The position numbers and the translations under genes are program-made. DNA of 64,000 nucleotides from positions 813,501 to 877,500 of the forward strand of contig MCGE01000016.1 in NCBI GenBank assembly GCA_002105175.1, in the 5' to 3' direction. Of the stretch, positions 1 to 10,755 are shown piece by piece; within the stretch, counting starts at the first letter, position 1, and each line of letters opens with the position of its first letter. Under the pieces are notes generated by a model that searched no databases, was not told the origin of the DNA, and worked only from the letters and a program-made list of their open reading frames with translations. Origin of the DNA: Absidia repens. Taxonomy: Eukaryota; Mucoromycota; Mucoromycetes; Mucorales; Cunninghamellaceae.

Positions 1-1119
1 CATGGGATCTCACCGCGGATTTTGGAGGATCAACTAGCGCAATCACTGGACCGCCTTCAAACCAACTACATCGATATCTTTATGATCAACGCTCCCGAAC
101 GCATGCTTCTTTCCTCCACCTCACGTAGTGGCGACGTCTACAAGCAATTGGGTGACAGTTTCCGGTTTTTGGACACCATGGTACAACAAGGCACGATCAA
201 GGGATATGGGGTGTGTTCCAACACCATGGCATCCAAGGAAGCCGTCGACCACATCTCGCTGCCCTCTGTGCTGGCGGCCTGTGACAAGCTGGACACCAAC
301 TTTTGTGCGGTGGAAGCGCCCTTCAACTTGTACGAACAGCAGCTGGTGCAAGACGCCGCGTGGATGGATGCGGTGGAAACAAACAATCTCTTTTGGATGG
401 CCAACCGACCACTGAATGCGATCACCCCGCAAGGCTCGATTCGTGGACTGTACAACCATATGATGGCGCAACCTAAGGACATGGATGATTTACGACAGGC
501 GTTTGAAATGGTGGCTGAACTGGAAGTGGACATGATGTCGGAATTACCAGAAGAAGAACAAGAAGATGACGGCGGACTTGGGTCTCGGTTTGTGTGGGGC
601 CAAATCTTGTCGGAAAACTTGCAACGGTTGGGCCAGCATCATTTTGCCACGCAACATTACCTACGCTCGCAGGTGCAACCAAAACTTGACAAGGACTTGA
701 ACGACTTTCGACTGGCGTACGGCGATGTGCCGGCCTACATGGAATGGTCCGAGGTGTACCGTACGTCCATGCTTCATTTGATGGAATGTTTGGTCAACTA
801 TTCTTATATGGATACCTTGAAAAAGAACAATGATTTGGATCGGATCTTATCGGCCCTGGTATCGTGGCCCAACCAGCATGTGCAATATACCGACGATGAC
901 GTGCAGCTGCATGGCGCTGAAGAGGGTGTCCAGCCCTGCCACTCCCCTTTGACGGTCAAGGCGCTTCAAATTTATTTGGCTCAACAAGACATTGGTGCTG
1001 TCGTCACTGGCATGCGACAACCTCAGTATGTGGATGATGCGCTCGTGGCCATGAAGGAACATCAATCGTCCCCTTTGACTGAACAGCAATTGATGGACAT
1101 CAATCGTATTTTAGTTTAA
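1..1119 (+). CDS. Aldo/keto reductase family protein, 3' part (5' end outside window)
   Basis: The reading frame is open from base 1 and ends at the TAA at 1117-1119, so the gene begins upstream of the window; the first in-frame codons are ordinary sense codons with no ATG start. The visible ~370 residues match an aldo/keto reductase barrel from mid-domain: the early LDRLQTNYIDIFMINAPE segment is the family's 'LGxDYIDLYxxH'-type strand, followed by the 'GTIKGYGVCSN' strand, an 'NRPLNA' strand, and a C-terminal GMRQPQYVDDAL segment that normally helps bind the nicotinamide cofactor. The family reduces or oxidises carbonyl/hydroxyl groups with NAD(P)H. An acidic insertion (PEEEQED, around residue 180) and long helices in the C-terminal half are unusual for small AKRs. 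The substrate cannot be told. No intron is seen in this part. Confidence 0.8.
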   Translation, partial: HGISPRILEDQLAQSLDRLQTNYIDIFMINAPERMLLSSTSRSGDVYKQLGDSFRFLDTMVQQGTIKGYGVCSNTMASKEAVDHISLPSVLAACDKLDTNFCAVEAPFNLYEQQLVQDAAWMDAVETNNLFWMANRPLNAITPQGSIRGLYNHMMAQPKDMDDLRQAFEMVAELEVDMMSELPEEEQEDDGGLGSRFVWGQILSENLQRLGQHHFATQHYLRSQVQPKLDKDLNDFRLAYGDVPAYMEWSEVYRTSMLHLMECLVNYSYMDTLKKNNDLDRILSALVSWPNQHVQYTDDDVQLHGAEEGVQPCHSPLTVKALQIYLAQQDIGAVVTGMRQPQYVDDALVAMKEHQSSPLTEQQLMDINRILV

Positions 1120-1244
1120 AATACCCATCCCTTTATAGTTATTTTGTATAGATGGTATTATTATTATTATTATCCCCTTCCCTTCATTAGCATATAGTTT
1201 GTTTTGTTTGTTTGTTTGTTTGTTTGATTTTTGGTTTTTTAATT

Positions 1245-1250
1245 AATAAA
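1245..1250 (+). terminator. Poly(A) signal of the aldo/keto reductase gene
   Basis: AATAAA lies 126 bases after the stop codon in an AT-rich 3' UTR that also has a (TTTG)n run at about 1200-1227. Confidence 0.5.
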
Positions 1251-1732
1251 CGAAATAGTTTGTATTTCTATTAAATTTCTTTTTTATCTTGTTCTTTGAA
1301 TCTGGTTGTATAAGAGGTACTGTTTATGATGGTAAAAGGACCTGTTTTTGTGGCAGAAAGTTGATAGCATGCGATTATGTAATATCATATGCAATGGGGC
1401 AGAAAGAAGATTTTGTATGTGTTTGTTACTGTTGTTACGAAAATGACAGCGTGGATGCAATGTTTCTTTCAAGCTGTGTTTATTGGACGTAGAAAAAAAA
1501 AAACAGGCATGCGCTTGTGTGAAAAAAAGTACAGAGTATTTAGTTTATTGGGACCTCTGCATATCATACCGAAGTGGGTTATATAGGGCCTCAGCTCATT
1601 TTCAGCGAAAATTTAATACTGTTCAATAAAAGACTTTTTTTTTTATTGGTCCCTTTTTTTTAAGCTTTCTCTTGTTACAAGGCGAAGAGCGGTTGATGGA
1701 GGGGGCGTGCCATGACGTGAATGAAATTGGAT

Positions 1733-2345
1733 TGGCTGATTTTTCCATGGGGGCGGTGAAAATAACATTTCCTCTTTCTCTTTTTCTGTTCATTTTTTTT
1801 TTTTTTTCTACACCATTCAACTCCTTTAATGTTATGGTGATCTAGATTAGTGTCAGAACTAGTTTAGAAGGGGGATTCAGCTCAGGAATTACAAGATTCA
1901 TGGGGAACCCCTTTCATTTTGGAGCTAAGATTTAGAACCACCATTAGCTGGCTTCTGGGAGCCCGGATTAGCATAGTTTACTTTTAGGATGTCATAGTTT
2001 GCGTATACATCTGAATAAAATATTTCTTTTTCCTTCCTTCAATGAAAATGTCTCATTAGTCTCTCTCATGACTTGTGCAATAGATCTCTTCTTTGTTCCA
2101 TGACCCGTCCGCTTTTTGATCAGTGTCCCAGTAGTTTTCCTCAAGCCTTTGCTCAATTGTGTCTCTAGATTAATGTTGAACAGTCGCCAGATCCTCTCAC
2201 AGCTTCCGTCATGCTACCTCCAATAGATTCTTTCTTAAAATGCGTTGTTACAATAGACCCCTCTCTTTTAGCTTTAGTATCTACCAATATGCTTCAATAA
2301 AACATGCTTTTTTTTATTTATCATCCTCTGATTCATTGAGCACTA
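1733..2345 (+). repeat. Dispersed hairpin repeat, copy A
   Basis: One of six related copies in this window. The core at about 1843-2020 contains the shared CTAGATTAGTGTCAG...ACTAGTTTAGAAGG block, a hairpin with arms AAGGGGGATTC (1868-1878) and GAACCCCTT (1905-1913), a conserved downstream block, and CTGAATAAAAT near 2012. Further modules with CAATAAAA follow, and homology to the other copies fades after CCTCTGATTCATTG near 2340. The upstream CACGTG box seen in copies C-F is not intact here. The last ~145 bases also lie inside the 1.05 kb duplication described at 2200. Confidence 0.7.
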
Positions 2346-3257
2346 AACAATGTCGTTCTTGTAGCAATTTTGTTAATGCCCCATCAAACACTTGCTTCCC
2401 TAATTCACCCATTGTAACTCCTTCTCACCGTCTATTAGATGCTTTAATGGAGGCGTCATATTGTATCTACTGAGGTGTAGCTTGATAAAACAGGAACGTC
2501 AATCCAAATCCGGACTTTTCTGGGGTATAGTGACAATCATTTTTCCTTATTTGGACTGACTCAGTCGAAAAGATATAAATCATGATGGGCCACACATGGC
2601 ATATGTACATGCCATACTGTACACATATCATAACATTTGTCAACACCTTTTTTTTCGAATCATGTCATAGCATATCATACTGTATCATACACGTCATATT
2701 AACCATACATTTTATTATACAAGAATACATAGAAGAGTCATGTAAAATGTCAATATGTCAATTGTAGAGATTTATTAAAATAGAGAAAGTAAAAATATAC
2801 CATCATAATAGATGGTTAAGAGAGAGGGGGACAGGATATGTATTTCAGGGGAAGACGGGGGAAGGAATATAATGTAGCATCCGATTGATCTGCTCAAAAT
2901 CTAAACTACATATACTACATAACTATTCTAGTTGCGCTGTTCTACTGGACTGTCCTAGCTTAGTTTCTTCATCCTTGATAGAAGCTGCTGATGATTTGGT
3001 GGGAGGCCGAAGTGCTGGAATTTCATTCAAAAGGGCTGTAGAGACATTGGATGGTTGAGAAATTTTGACATCATCTGTTTTGTTGAGGATGTTCACTGTA
3101 TCGTCATTTTTTGTTGTTCATCTTGTCGCTGCTGATTTTCCAATTCATCCGGTTCTTTCAACAAGAGGTCATCATCATATTCGGCATCATCATTGTTGTT
3201 CAAGAAAGTTGATCCATCCATCATTGATTGTTCAGTGTCTTTCTGATCATCCCATTG
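2200..3257. repeat. Segmental duplication, copy 1 (partner 7283-8336)
   Basis: About 1.05 kb matches 7283-8336 almost throughout at an offset near 5083 bases, with point changes and small indels. Matching landmarks are ATGCTACCTCC (2211 and 7293), the CATGATGGGCCACACATGGC block (2581 and 7661), and the CHMP7-like tail (2935-3250 and 8002-8336). The intact gene lies at 8002-9738, so this is probably the derived copy. Homology stops abruptly at GATCAT near 3250, inside what is exon 5 of the intact gene. Confidence 0.85.
2935..3257 (-). pseudogene. Duplicated C-terminal fragment of the CHMP7-like gene
   Basis: The minus strand repeats the acidic C-terminal tail of the CHMP7-like protein: DDQKDTEQ, MMDGST and AEYDDDLLLKE are all recognisable. 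Reading stops at an in-frame TGA (3093-3095) that the intact copy at 8002-9738 lacks, and small indels follow, so the last ~45 codons are out of use. The 5' side is cut at about 3257 and joined to unrelated sequence with a short open frame. No promoter or earlier exons are present, so it is a dead fragment. Confidence 0.8.
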
Positions 3258-3261
3258 GGGT

Positions 3262-3330
3262 GCCGCAAACCTGAAGCTACTCTTGGATTAGCAACGCCTT
3301 CCAAAGATTCCCTTGTCACAAAAGCCTGTT
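3262..3330. repeat. Short repeat unit, copy 1 (partner 3566-3640)
   Basis: TTGGGGTGCCGCAAACCTGAAGCTACTCTTGG... is repeated with a few changes at 3566-3640, about 300 bases away. On the minus strand both could encode a short conserved peptide (RESLEG, then PRVASG), suggesting two fragments of the same older gene. This unit abuts the breakpoint of the CHMP7 duplication. Confidence 0.55.
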
Positions 3331-3565
3331 CATCATCCGTAAACCAATAGAGCATAGTGTTGGTAAAGAAACAAAAAAAAAAAAAAAGAAAAAAAAAGAA
3401 AGGAAAGTGAGATACTTGATATTTGCTTACATCAGTATATTGATTTGCCTATTGTTTACCTTTGATTTCATTCACCAAAAGAAAAAGAAAAAAAAAAAAC
3501 GATGACTTCGCTACAATGATTATTGGGCACAAAAGCGAAGCTTACATCCCACAACAACCATCCCA

Positions 3566-3640
3566 CTTGGGGCGCCGCAGGTACCCTGAAGCTACTCTTG
3601 GACTGGCAATGCCTTCCAGAGATTCCCTTGACAAGAAATA
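3566..3640. repeat. Short repeat unit, copy 2 (partner 3262-3330)
   Basis: Second copy of the unit at 3262-3330, differing by scattered substitutions and a small insertion (GGTACC). The flanks are unrelated. On the minus strand it keeps the possible peptide RESLEG...SPRVASG but no longer gene context is visible. Confidence 0.55.
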
Positions 3641-3956
3641 AACAGGGATTGAGAAAAGAAAAAGGCCTCTGTGAGAATTTTTTTATGCTGTCTGATGACC
3701 CGCGGAGATTAAAAGCGCATAAGAAAAAACAGCTGGGTTGCGTCTTTTCATTATCTTTTTGTTGGCATTATTTTTTACTGTATTATTGATGGATGACGAA
3801 CAACGTCAAAAGAAAGCGCTCGAACGCATTCAATGAGCTAAGCTATGCTGGAAAATCATGTAAGTTATTATGCTATAGAAAATTTTATAGGATAAAGACT
3901 AGTTTCTAATATTATTATATTATATAATAATGGCTCTTAATATGGTCCTGTCCCGA

Positions 3957-4128
3957 TTATGGTATTGAGAAAAGGTCCTCAGTTCCTGGTACCGATCAAT
4001 ACCAATACCTACTAGTGATATCGTCTCGCTAAGGCTTTGGTATTGCTAATCCCGCTAAGAAGTATTGATCAATACCAATACTCCTCATTTAGGTATTGTT
4101 AAGAGACCTATATAATTTATATAGGTCT
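3957..4128. repeat. Cluster of GGTATTG/CAATACC inverted repeats ending in a 25-base palindrome
   Basis: The heptamer GGTATTG occurs at 3961, 4039 and 4092, and its complement CAATACC at 3997, 4003 and 4070. GATCAATACCAATAC is repeated exactly at 3994 and 4068. The block ends in a perfect inverted repeat AGACCTATATAA-T-TTATATAGGTCT (4104-4128). It may be a small foldback element or a regulatory region for the gene that follows; neither is proven. Confidence 0.5.
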
Positions 4129-4181
4129 TGCTTGGCTTGGCGCTCAAGGCTTCGAAGAAAGGAATATTGGCTGATTCGTAA

Positions 4182-4860
4182 GGAATAAAACAATCTACCC
4201 CAACATCCAATTATAACTTGACCAAAATCTCAAATTTTATCACATTCAATAGTCTGAAAGGACGGAATGACAACACTTGGACTGACATTATGAGCTTGAC
4301 CTCTGAGGTAAGGTATTGTCACGGTTTTGTTTGCCTTATTGTTTGTCACTCACTTTCTTTCTTCTTTTCTTTTTTTATCTTGAATCTAAGATCCCTAATT
4401 CTGCTCCTAGTATTGACGACAATTCTGAAGATACGAATCCACTGTATATAGATAGTTATGATACAGCAACAAACAACAACTCATATGGTCATGTCCTTCA
4501 CCACTTGGCGTATAAGATGGTATGAAAAATAACCAAAGAAATTTTATACAGCTGTCTCATATTTCTTACTTTGATATAAATATAGCTCCAAGGTGGTATA
4601 TTGAACGAAGATGATCTGGAAGCCTTGATAGAACCCCAATCACGTGGAGTATCTGATTTAAGGACCACTTTATTATCAATCGCTGAATCAATATTGCTGA
4701 ACTCGAATAATACTGGGGTAGATACATATGAACAAGCTGTATTGGAGTAAGTACCTCTGTCTTATATTTATTTGCAATTACGTAGTCTTACGTTTATTTT
4801 TTCTTCGGTAGACTTTCCTTGTTTGGACACATATTGAACCCACCGACACAGACACCATGA
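4182..4860 (+). CDS. Unidentified spliced gene, 5' end unresolved
   Basis: I do not recognise this protein. Four exons join in one frame with canonical introns: ~4182-4307, 4391-4519, 4586-4746 and 4812-4860 (TGA 4858-4860). Donors are GTAAGG, GTATGA and GTAAGT; acceptors are CTAAG, ATAG and GTAG. The encoded ~150 residues are hydrophilic and acidic, with no membrane segment or known motif; an amphipathic stretch (VLHHLAYKMLQGG, then EDDLEALIEP) and a Ser/Asn-rich part are visible. The first exon has no ATG; a possible upstream exon starts at ATG 3793 and ends at TCAT|GTAAGT (3859), but joining it gives no open frame by any acceptor I tried. It could be a recently broken gene. The consistent splice phases are the main support. 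Confidence 0.4.
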
Positions 4861-5169
4861 CCCTTCCTTCTATGGATCGACCGCCATGCTCACCCTAGAC
4901 CAACCCCTCCTCCCTCCCTCCCTCCGCTCACCTAGTGTAGCCCGTTAGTACACTCGTTTATTTTATTTCTTTCTTTCTTTTTTTCTTTCTACTCTTTTCT
5001 TTTATTCTCACCTGGTTTATCCATTGTACCACCGCCAATCAGTCCTCCTTCTTTACACATATCTCCTTCCTTTTTATTCCTTACCCCTAGGATTTTTTTA
5101 GTCTCTCACATTCCATTTTGAACCCAGCTGGGCAAATTATGACTTAACAGTCTCAGTGCCATAATACAG

Positions 5170-5450
5170 CAAAAAATCTTACTGGACTCCGGTATGGTGG
5201 AACGGTACCAAAAGAAACTGTCTCCGGAAGAATGGGCCCAAATCATGAAGGAAAAAGAAACCATGAATCTGGAGACATACAAGGACTACTGGAAACCACA
5301 AGCAATATATTTGATAATATAGTGATGATTGGAACTGATATTGAAGAGATATTCCTCTACATTGATGACCAACGAGCCCAACTCTCAAAAGAAAGGAAAC
5401 ACTGATCACAAGAATACTCTATGTTAACTACGGTGGAACAAATGTAGGTC

Positions 5451-5481
<31 letters not shown>

Positions 5482-5805
5482 CGACAACTTTATATCCAAA
5501 ATACATGGTAATTCCAGTATCTAATATTTGTCATTCAAGGTAACATTGGATTTTTTTTCAAGGTGCAGGTAAGCGAAATTAATGTCCTTAATCATCAATT
5601 AAGAAAAACTCACATGTGAACTTTTATGATCAATTAGTCCTTTTTCAAAAACATGACCAAGACAATGAACCAAGCGCTACTGAAGCAAGAAATGGAACGT
5701 GCCCTCCCAACGTTGTCATCACCTCTGCTCACACCATCGTTTCACGACGGACCGCGTGCTCCCATCATCTTTTGGTCACCTAGGCGCAACCTCAATATCG
5801 AATGA
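5170..5805 (+). pseudogene. Decayed gene of unknown family
   Basis: After an ATACAG acceptor an open stretch encodes a hydrophilic helical segment (VERYQKKLSPEEWAQIM, then KEKETMNLETYKDY). The sense continues in another frame from about 5280 (LLETTSNIFDNIVMIG, then EEIFLYIDDQRAQLSKER), so a 1-base shift is needed, and then runs into TGA at about 5403 with sensible codons continuing beyond it. A last exon-like block (about 5640-5805) encodes KNMTKTMNQALLKQEMERAL and ends in TGA. The phases of the last join do not fit. Two or three lesions make a working product unlikely. Family unknown; it may once have been continuous with the gene at 4182-4860. Confidence 0.45.
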
Positions 5806-6599
5806 ATTATTATCTTATTTTATATACTAGTTCTATATATCTCATGTCAAGTTTATGTATATACGTTGAAATAAAACCCAAAATATTTTTTCTTTGATTT
5901 TTTTTTTTTTTTTTTTTTTTTTTACAGGATTGTAGTTTAGTTTAGTTTTTTATAAGCATTTTAAAATAAAAGTGATTCTTACGCACACCTGTCCTAGTCC
6001 CAATGTTTATCAATACAATATTATACTATGTTTATTTTTTTACTATTTATTACAGGATCTAATACTCAAAAGTAGAAGGATATCAATATCTCCCTTGTAT
6101 TAAGTTGGGCCAGATTCTCTTGCCCTGACATAATCTCAATAATATGGCCCGCTTTCACCAACACGACCCAAATTCACTGACTTCGATCCACTTTCAGCAA
6201 TCTGACCCAACCTATTTTTCAAATAAAAAAGGTGTCTCCCTTCTCTTTTTCTTTTTCGTTTTTTTATTACAAATATTGACAGCCGAAAACAATGTCGACT
6301 TCATCTACGAAAGCGGCATACCTGGCGTCGTCAATGGGGTTTTTTTGTGTGCTGAAATAATAGCCTACTTGAAAGGGGTCGGAGATATTAGAGTTTGATT
6401 ATGGAGGGAGTTGCAACTGTCTTTCCACTGGAAGATAAAACGAATTATGCGAATTATGTTGGACTACGGAGCACTATGGTAATTATGGCGATTGCCCAGT
6501 CATTTCATTTTTATTTGCAGTTCCCTGATTCTTTGACATAAAAAAAAAGAGTCTGGATAATTCAGGCTCCGCATTTTGCTTTCTATTTTTTTCTTGGCC
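5806..6599. other. Intergenic, no supported gene
   Basis: AT-rich sequence with poly-T/poly-A tracts (5898-5925). A short open frame at 6144-6398 has a methionine start, but its middle is a phenylalanine run read from a poly-T tract, so I do not call it a gene. Nothing else is supported. Confidence 0.5.
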
Positions 6600-7420
6600 C
6601 CCATTTCTTTTTTTTCCCCTCTCTTTTTCTTTCTTTCTTATTTTTTTCCTTCATGATTGTCTGAATGATATGATGGCAAGGCTCATTGGGGTACTGGTGA
6701 TCTAGTGTTAGTGTTAGAGCTTGCATTAGGGGCGTTTTCAAAAACGCAAAACAAACATCGTGGGGGAAACGCTTTCAGTTTGGATGTAGGATTTAGGAAT
6801 GTCAGTAGATTAGCATCATGGAATCGTCCTTAGTTTAGTAACAGTTTGTCATCGTTTGTATCTACCTCTGAATAAATATGTCCTTTTTCTTATAATCAGC
6901 TTCTCTGTTGTACTTTTACATGATGAGCTCCATCGAATGCGTATTAGATATGCATAGAAAAAAAAAGTGTGTCTATATATATATGAAAAAGGAACGGATT
7001 GGGTGTTATGGAGACTTCTTCCACTAACTCTTTAAGTTTGTGCGTACAAAAGAAAACTGGGATGGGCTTGTGTGAAAAAATAGCTATTGCAGTGAATTTT
7101 TTTGTGATGGGGTATATTGAAGAGCAAAGTTGAGAATAGTATTAATTATGTAGCTACAGAGTGGCAAGGCGTTTCTGAAGGGGGGTTTTGATGGGATGGG
7201 ATGGGATAGAAGACTCTGTGATTTTGCACTATGGGTAGGCAGCGATTGATAAAAAAAAGGGCGGACGCCTCAACCTCCCAACAGTTTCCGTCATGCTACC
7301 TCCAATAAATCCTTCCTTCAAATGCGTTGTTACAATAGACCCCTCTCTTTTAGCTTTAGTATCTACCAATATGCTTCAATAAAACATGCTTTTTTTATTT
7401 ATCATCCTCTGATCCATTGA
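6600..7420 (+). repeat. Dispersed hairpin repeat, copy B (most diverged)
   Basis: Core at about 6698-6880: CTAGTGTTAGTGTTAGAG..., hairpin arms GCGTTTTC (6732-6739) and GAAACGCTT (6766-6774), then GGATTTAGGAATG... and CTGAATAAATATG near 6870. The primary sequence of the stem differs from the other copies (GCG for GGG), yet the opposite arm has changed to match. The part after 7283 lies in the 1.05 kb duplication. The upstream CACGTG box is not intact. Confidence 0.65.
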
Positions 7421-8336
7421 GCGATTAAATATCGTTCTTGTAGCAATTTTGTTAATGCCCCATCAAACACTTGCTACCCTAAGTCACCCACTATACCTCC
7501 TTCTCACCCTCTATTAGGTGCCATAATGGAGGCGTCATATAATATCTACTGAGATGTAGCTTGATAAAACAGGAACGTCAATCCAAATGCGGACTCCGCT
7601 GGGGGGTAGTGACAATCATTTTTCCTTATTTGGACTGACTCAGTCGAAAAAGTTATAAATCATGATGGGCCACACATGGCATATGTACGTGCCATACTGT
7701 ACACATATCATAACATTTGTCAACACATTTTTTTTTCGAATCATGTCACAGTATATCATACTGTATCATACACGTCATATTAACCATACATTTTATTATA
7801 CAAGAATACATAGAAGTCATCTAAAATGTCAATATGTCAATTGTAGAGATTTATTAAAATAGAGAAAGTAAAAATATGCCATCATAATGGATGGTTAAGA
7901 GAGAGGGAGACTGGATATGTATTTCAGGGGAAGACGGGGGAAGGAATATAATGAAGCATCCGATTGATCTGTCTAAAATCTAAACTACATATACTACATA
8001 ACTATTCTAGTTGCGCTGTTCTACTGGACTGTCCTAGCTTAGTTTCTTCATTCTTGATAGAAGCTGGTGATGATTTGGGGAGAGGCGGAAGTGCTGGCAT
8101 TTCATTCAGAAGGGCTGCAGAGACATTCGATGGTTGAGAAATTTTGACATCATCTGTATTTGTTGAGGATGTGTGCTGTGTCATCATTTTTTGTTGTTCA
8201 TCTTCTTGTCGTTGCTGATTTTCCAATTCATCCAGTTCTTTCAACAAGAGGTCGTCATCATATTCCGCATCTTCATTATTGTTCAAGTAGGTTGATCCAT
8301 CCATCATGGCTTGTTCTGTGTCTTTTTGATCATCAT
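7283..8336. repeat. Segmental duplication, copy 2 (partner 2200-3257)
   Basis: Matches 2200-3257 from ATGCTACCTCC (7293) to TTTTGATCAT (about 8336). It spans the 3' end of hairpin repeat B, the 3' flank of the CHMP7-like gene and part of that gene's last exon. The gene is intact here, so this is probably the parental copy. Confidence 0.85.
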
Positions 8337-9738
8337 ATACTTGTTGAACCTTGTCCATCGTTTCTTCTATTGATTGCACCGATAATCCACTTGATAAAAC
8401 ACTACGCAAGGCATTGGCACCTGTATCAAAGGCTTGAATAATCTAAAAAACAAAACAAAAAGAGGAAGGTGTTTGAATAATTAACATGACAGTAATTCAT
8501 TGCGCCCTCCCGGCCACCAGCCCTGGAACCTTAAGCTCTTTACCTGCATATCATCTTGAGCGGTTTCCATTTTCAATAGTATTGTTTCAATGGTGTCCAG
8601 TGATTTCAATCGCTTGTCCAATACCTCCATGATGTGTTTTTTCCTTCGAAGAGCGTACAATGTCTGTGGCTTTTGTTTCTTGTTGTGGTATTCTTGCGCT
8701 GACACAGTTAGCCTGTAGAAACAACTTAGTATACGGAAGTTCACTGATAACAGTACTATGAATTATCTTACCTTTCCACTTGCTGTTGCAGATGATGTAT
8801 CTGATGATGGAGAGCATCACTTGTTGTTTTGATACTAATCATGGCTTTATCTTGTTCAGTTACTTTGTAGGCCATCCCTGGTTCAATAAACTTGATCACC
8901 TATGATGATGATGTTATATAATTGTCGAATGGAATGTTAACAACAAAAGTCATGACTATTCTATATTATCTATCACTTACCATGAAGGTCGATCCATAGC
9001 CTTGTACACCATTCTCTAATATTACTTTGGATTGTGATGCTAAATATTTTAATAGTAGTGTCAAATCATTGTCGGTCAAGGGGTGGTCATAGAAAGTGCC
9101 GTAATGACTTCTGAATTCCGAAAAGGTCAACAGTGAGTTGGTAGTTGTTTTGACTGGGAGATGGGTATAGACTTGACAAATATGCTGTGCGATGGTTTTG
9201 ATGGAGGGCATGACTACATAAAGGGAGCTGGGATGACTAGATACTCGAGTAAAGGGTAACGAAGGCAATCTTTGTAGCAGCCAAGACGACCAAGTATAGG
9301 AATCTGATGAATAGATCCGTTCAAAATCTTGTAGTCTCATAATTTCGCCGTTCTTTTCCATGGTTTCCTATAGATAACAAAGAAGGAGTCAGTATTGGAA
9401 CAAGTCTCATGATTGAATCAAAGATTTATTATTGTTACCAAAACACAATTCAAAGCGAGGGGTTTTCCTTGACCTTTCCAGAGAAAATCCTGAGCTAAAA
9501 CGTCCTTGTCCAATAGTAATGTATAGTTATGATAGGTGAAATAACCGCGTAGACTACAGTCGAGAATGAGGGAGCGCCAGTATTCCACGTTTGCGTTGTA
9601 ACCATATTCATTCAAAAGAGAGAGTTTGGAAAAATCAGAGTATAGCGAGACCAACCGTTTCGATTGGTTTGAGGGATCAAAGTCAATGTACTCAGAAGCC
9701 ACATAGTCATGAAGCCTTGAATTTTTTTTGGCAGCCAT
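8002..9738 (-). CDS. CHMP7: CHMP7-like ESCRT-III/ESCRT-II hybrid protein (Snf7 family)
   Basis: Predicted 474 residues in five exons (9738-9439, 9367-8981, 8899-8772, 8712-8544, 8442-8002), all with GT-AG borders and consistent phases; human CHMP7 is of similar length. Residues ~1-230 resemble the ESCRT-II-like winged-helix half (e.g. CSLRGYFTYHNYTLLLDKDV and the 'GVQGYG' segment), and residues ~240-400 form the helical Snf7 core (SIKTTSDALHHQIHHLQQQV; ALRRKKHIMEVLDKRLKSLD; QAFDTGANALRSVLSSG). The tail is acidic, as usual for ESCRT-III autoinhibition and MIM-type helices. The family recruits ESCRT-III to the inner nuclear membrane for envelope sealing and nuclear pore surveillance. The start is the ATG at 9738. 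A TTTATT complement of AATAAA lies at 7850-7855. Its 3' end was copied to 2200-3257. Confidence 0.85.
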
Positions 9739-10755
9739 TGAAAATATCCAGAATACGGAAGGGAAGAGAAATGTAAAAAAAAGAAATTGAAAATTTTAAA
9801 GTGCCGCAGACTATGCAGGATGTCCTCATTGTAATGCCATTACACCCCGTATTGGCTTACTTGAAAGATCACATAGCATGTGGTCAGAACGAAAGCCTAA
9901 AACGAAGACATTGTCATGTGGCGGGATCGAAGGCTGGATGATGGAGTCAATGCCATAATCATGTAAAAAAAAAGAGCTCGCCCTGGCCAGTATCTAACCG
10001 GTATCCAAAGAACCAACGATAGAGTTAAAAAACAACAGGTCAAGATCCAGTCGCTAGTCGGTGTAATTTGTGGCTATTAATAAGACGACGATATATAATC
10101 TTTTCGAAAATCCAACTTTAATAGAGTAAACGTGAAGACATGTTTTGTGTGTTGAATAAAAATAAACTAGCGCTTTTTTTTCTTATTGAAAAAGCTAATA
10201 CTATATGGAAGTAACTTCTGTTAAATTATATGGTATTAGCAAAGTAACGAATGGTTGTAGTTTGTTAACCAGCAGATATTAGATCACAAAATCAATTAAA
10301 AATGACAGACAAATACATGACTATGCCAAGAGGGTAAAAGGAAATATTTTTTAAAGGTGTCGAAGACGGGCAATGGTGGACTGCGTTTGCAAGGCCTTTT
10401 TCGTTTTTCAAGGTCATTTGAAAAATTGAGCCCAAATATCGAATCCTGAGGGACCTTAATTTTCATTTTATGCAAGGCAGCTTTAAATGAAAAAATTTTG
10501 AATTAGGCGTTCTTTGTCATCAACTGGTTTTTTTATTTTTTTGGTCCATGTCCAAGCACCAATGAAAACTCAGATATTTCACGTTGGAGTTTAAAACGTG
10601 ACCTTTTCAAGCGTGTTGCCGTATCGTAGCTCAAAAAAATTATCAGGCTCATTTTATTTATCCACACATTTCTTTTTTTGCTTTTCTTTTATTTCTTTTT
10701 TCTCGTTTTTTTCTGCAAACGCGCGTTTTTTGAACAAACTTTTTAAAAGCGAATA
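9739..10755. other. Divergent intergenic region between the CHMP7-like gene and exportin-1
   Basis: About 1 kb between two start codons, so it should hold both promoters. At 9806-9960 the plus strand has a coding-like fragment (AGCPHCNAITPRIG, then a tail ending GGIEGWMMESMP) with a CxxC pair but no start or exon context, possibly a gene remnant. The part next to exportin-1 is T-rich and contains the palindrome listed at 10717. Confidence 0.4.
10717..10728. promoter_or_regulatory. 12-bp palindrome AAACGCGCGTTT upstream of exportin-1
   Basis: A perfect palindrome with a CGCGCG centre, 27 bases before the exportin-1 ATG, in otherwise T-rich sequence. It resembles MluI-box-type cell-cycle elements only loosely. 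It may lie in the 5' UTR; function is unproven. Confidence 0.4.

Noticed and set aside
6144..6398. Open frame of 84 codons beginning with ATG
   Set aside because: Its middle is a phenylalanine run read from poly-T, with no splice context or recognisable motif.
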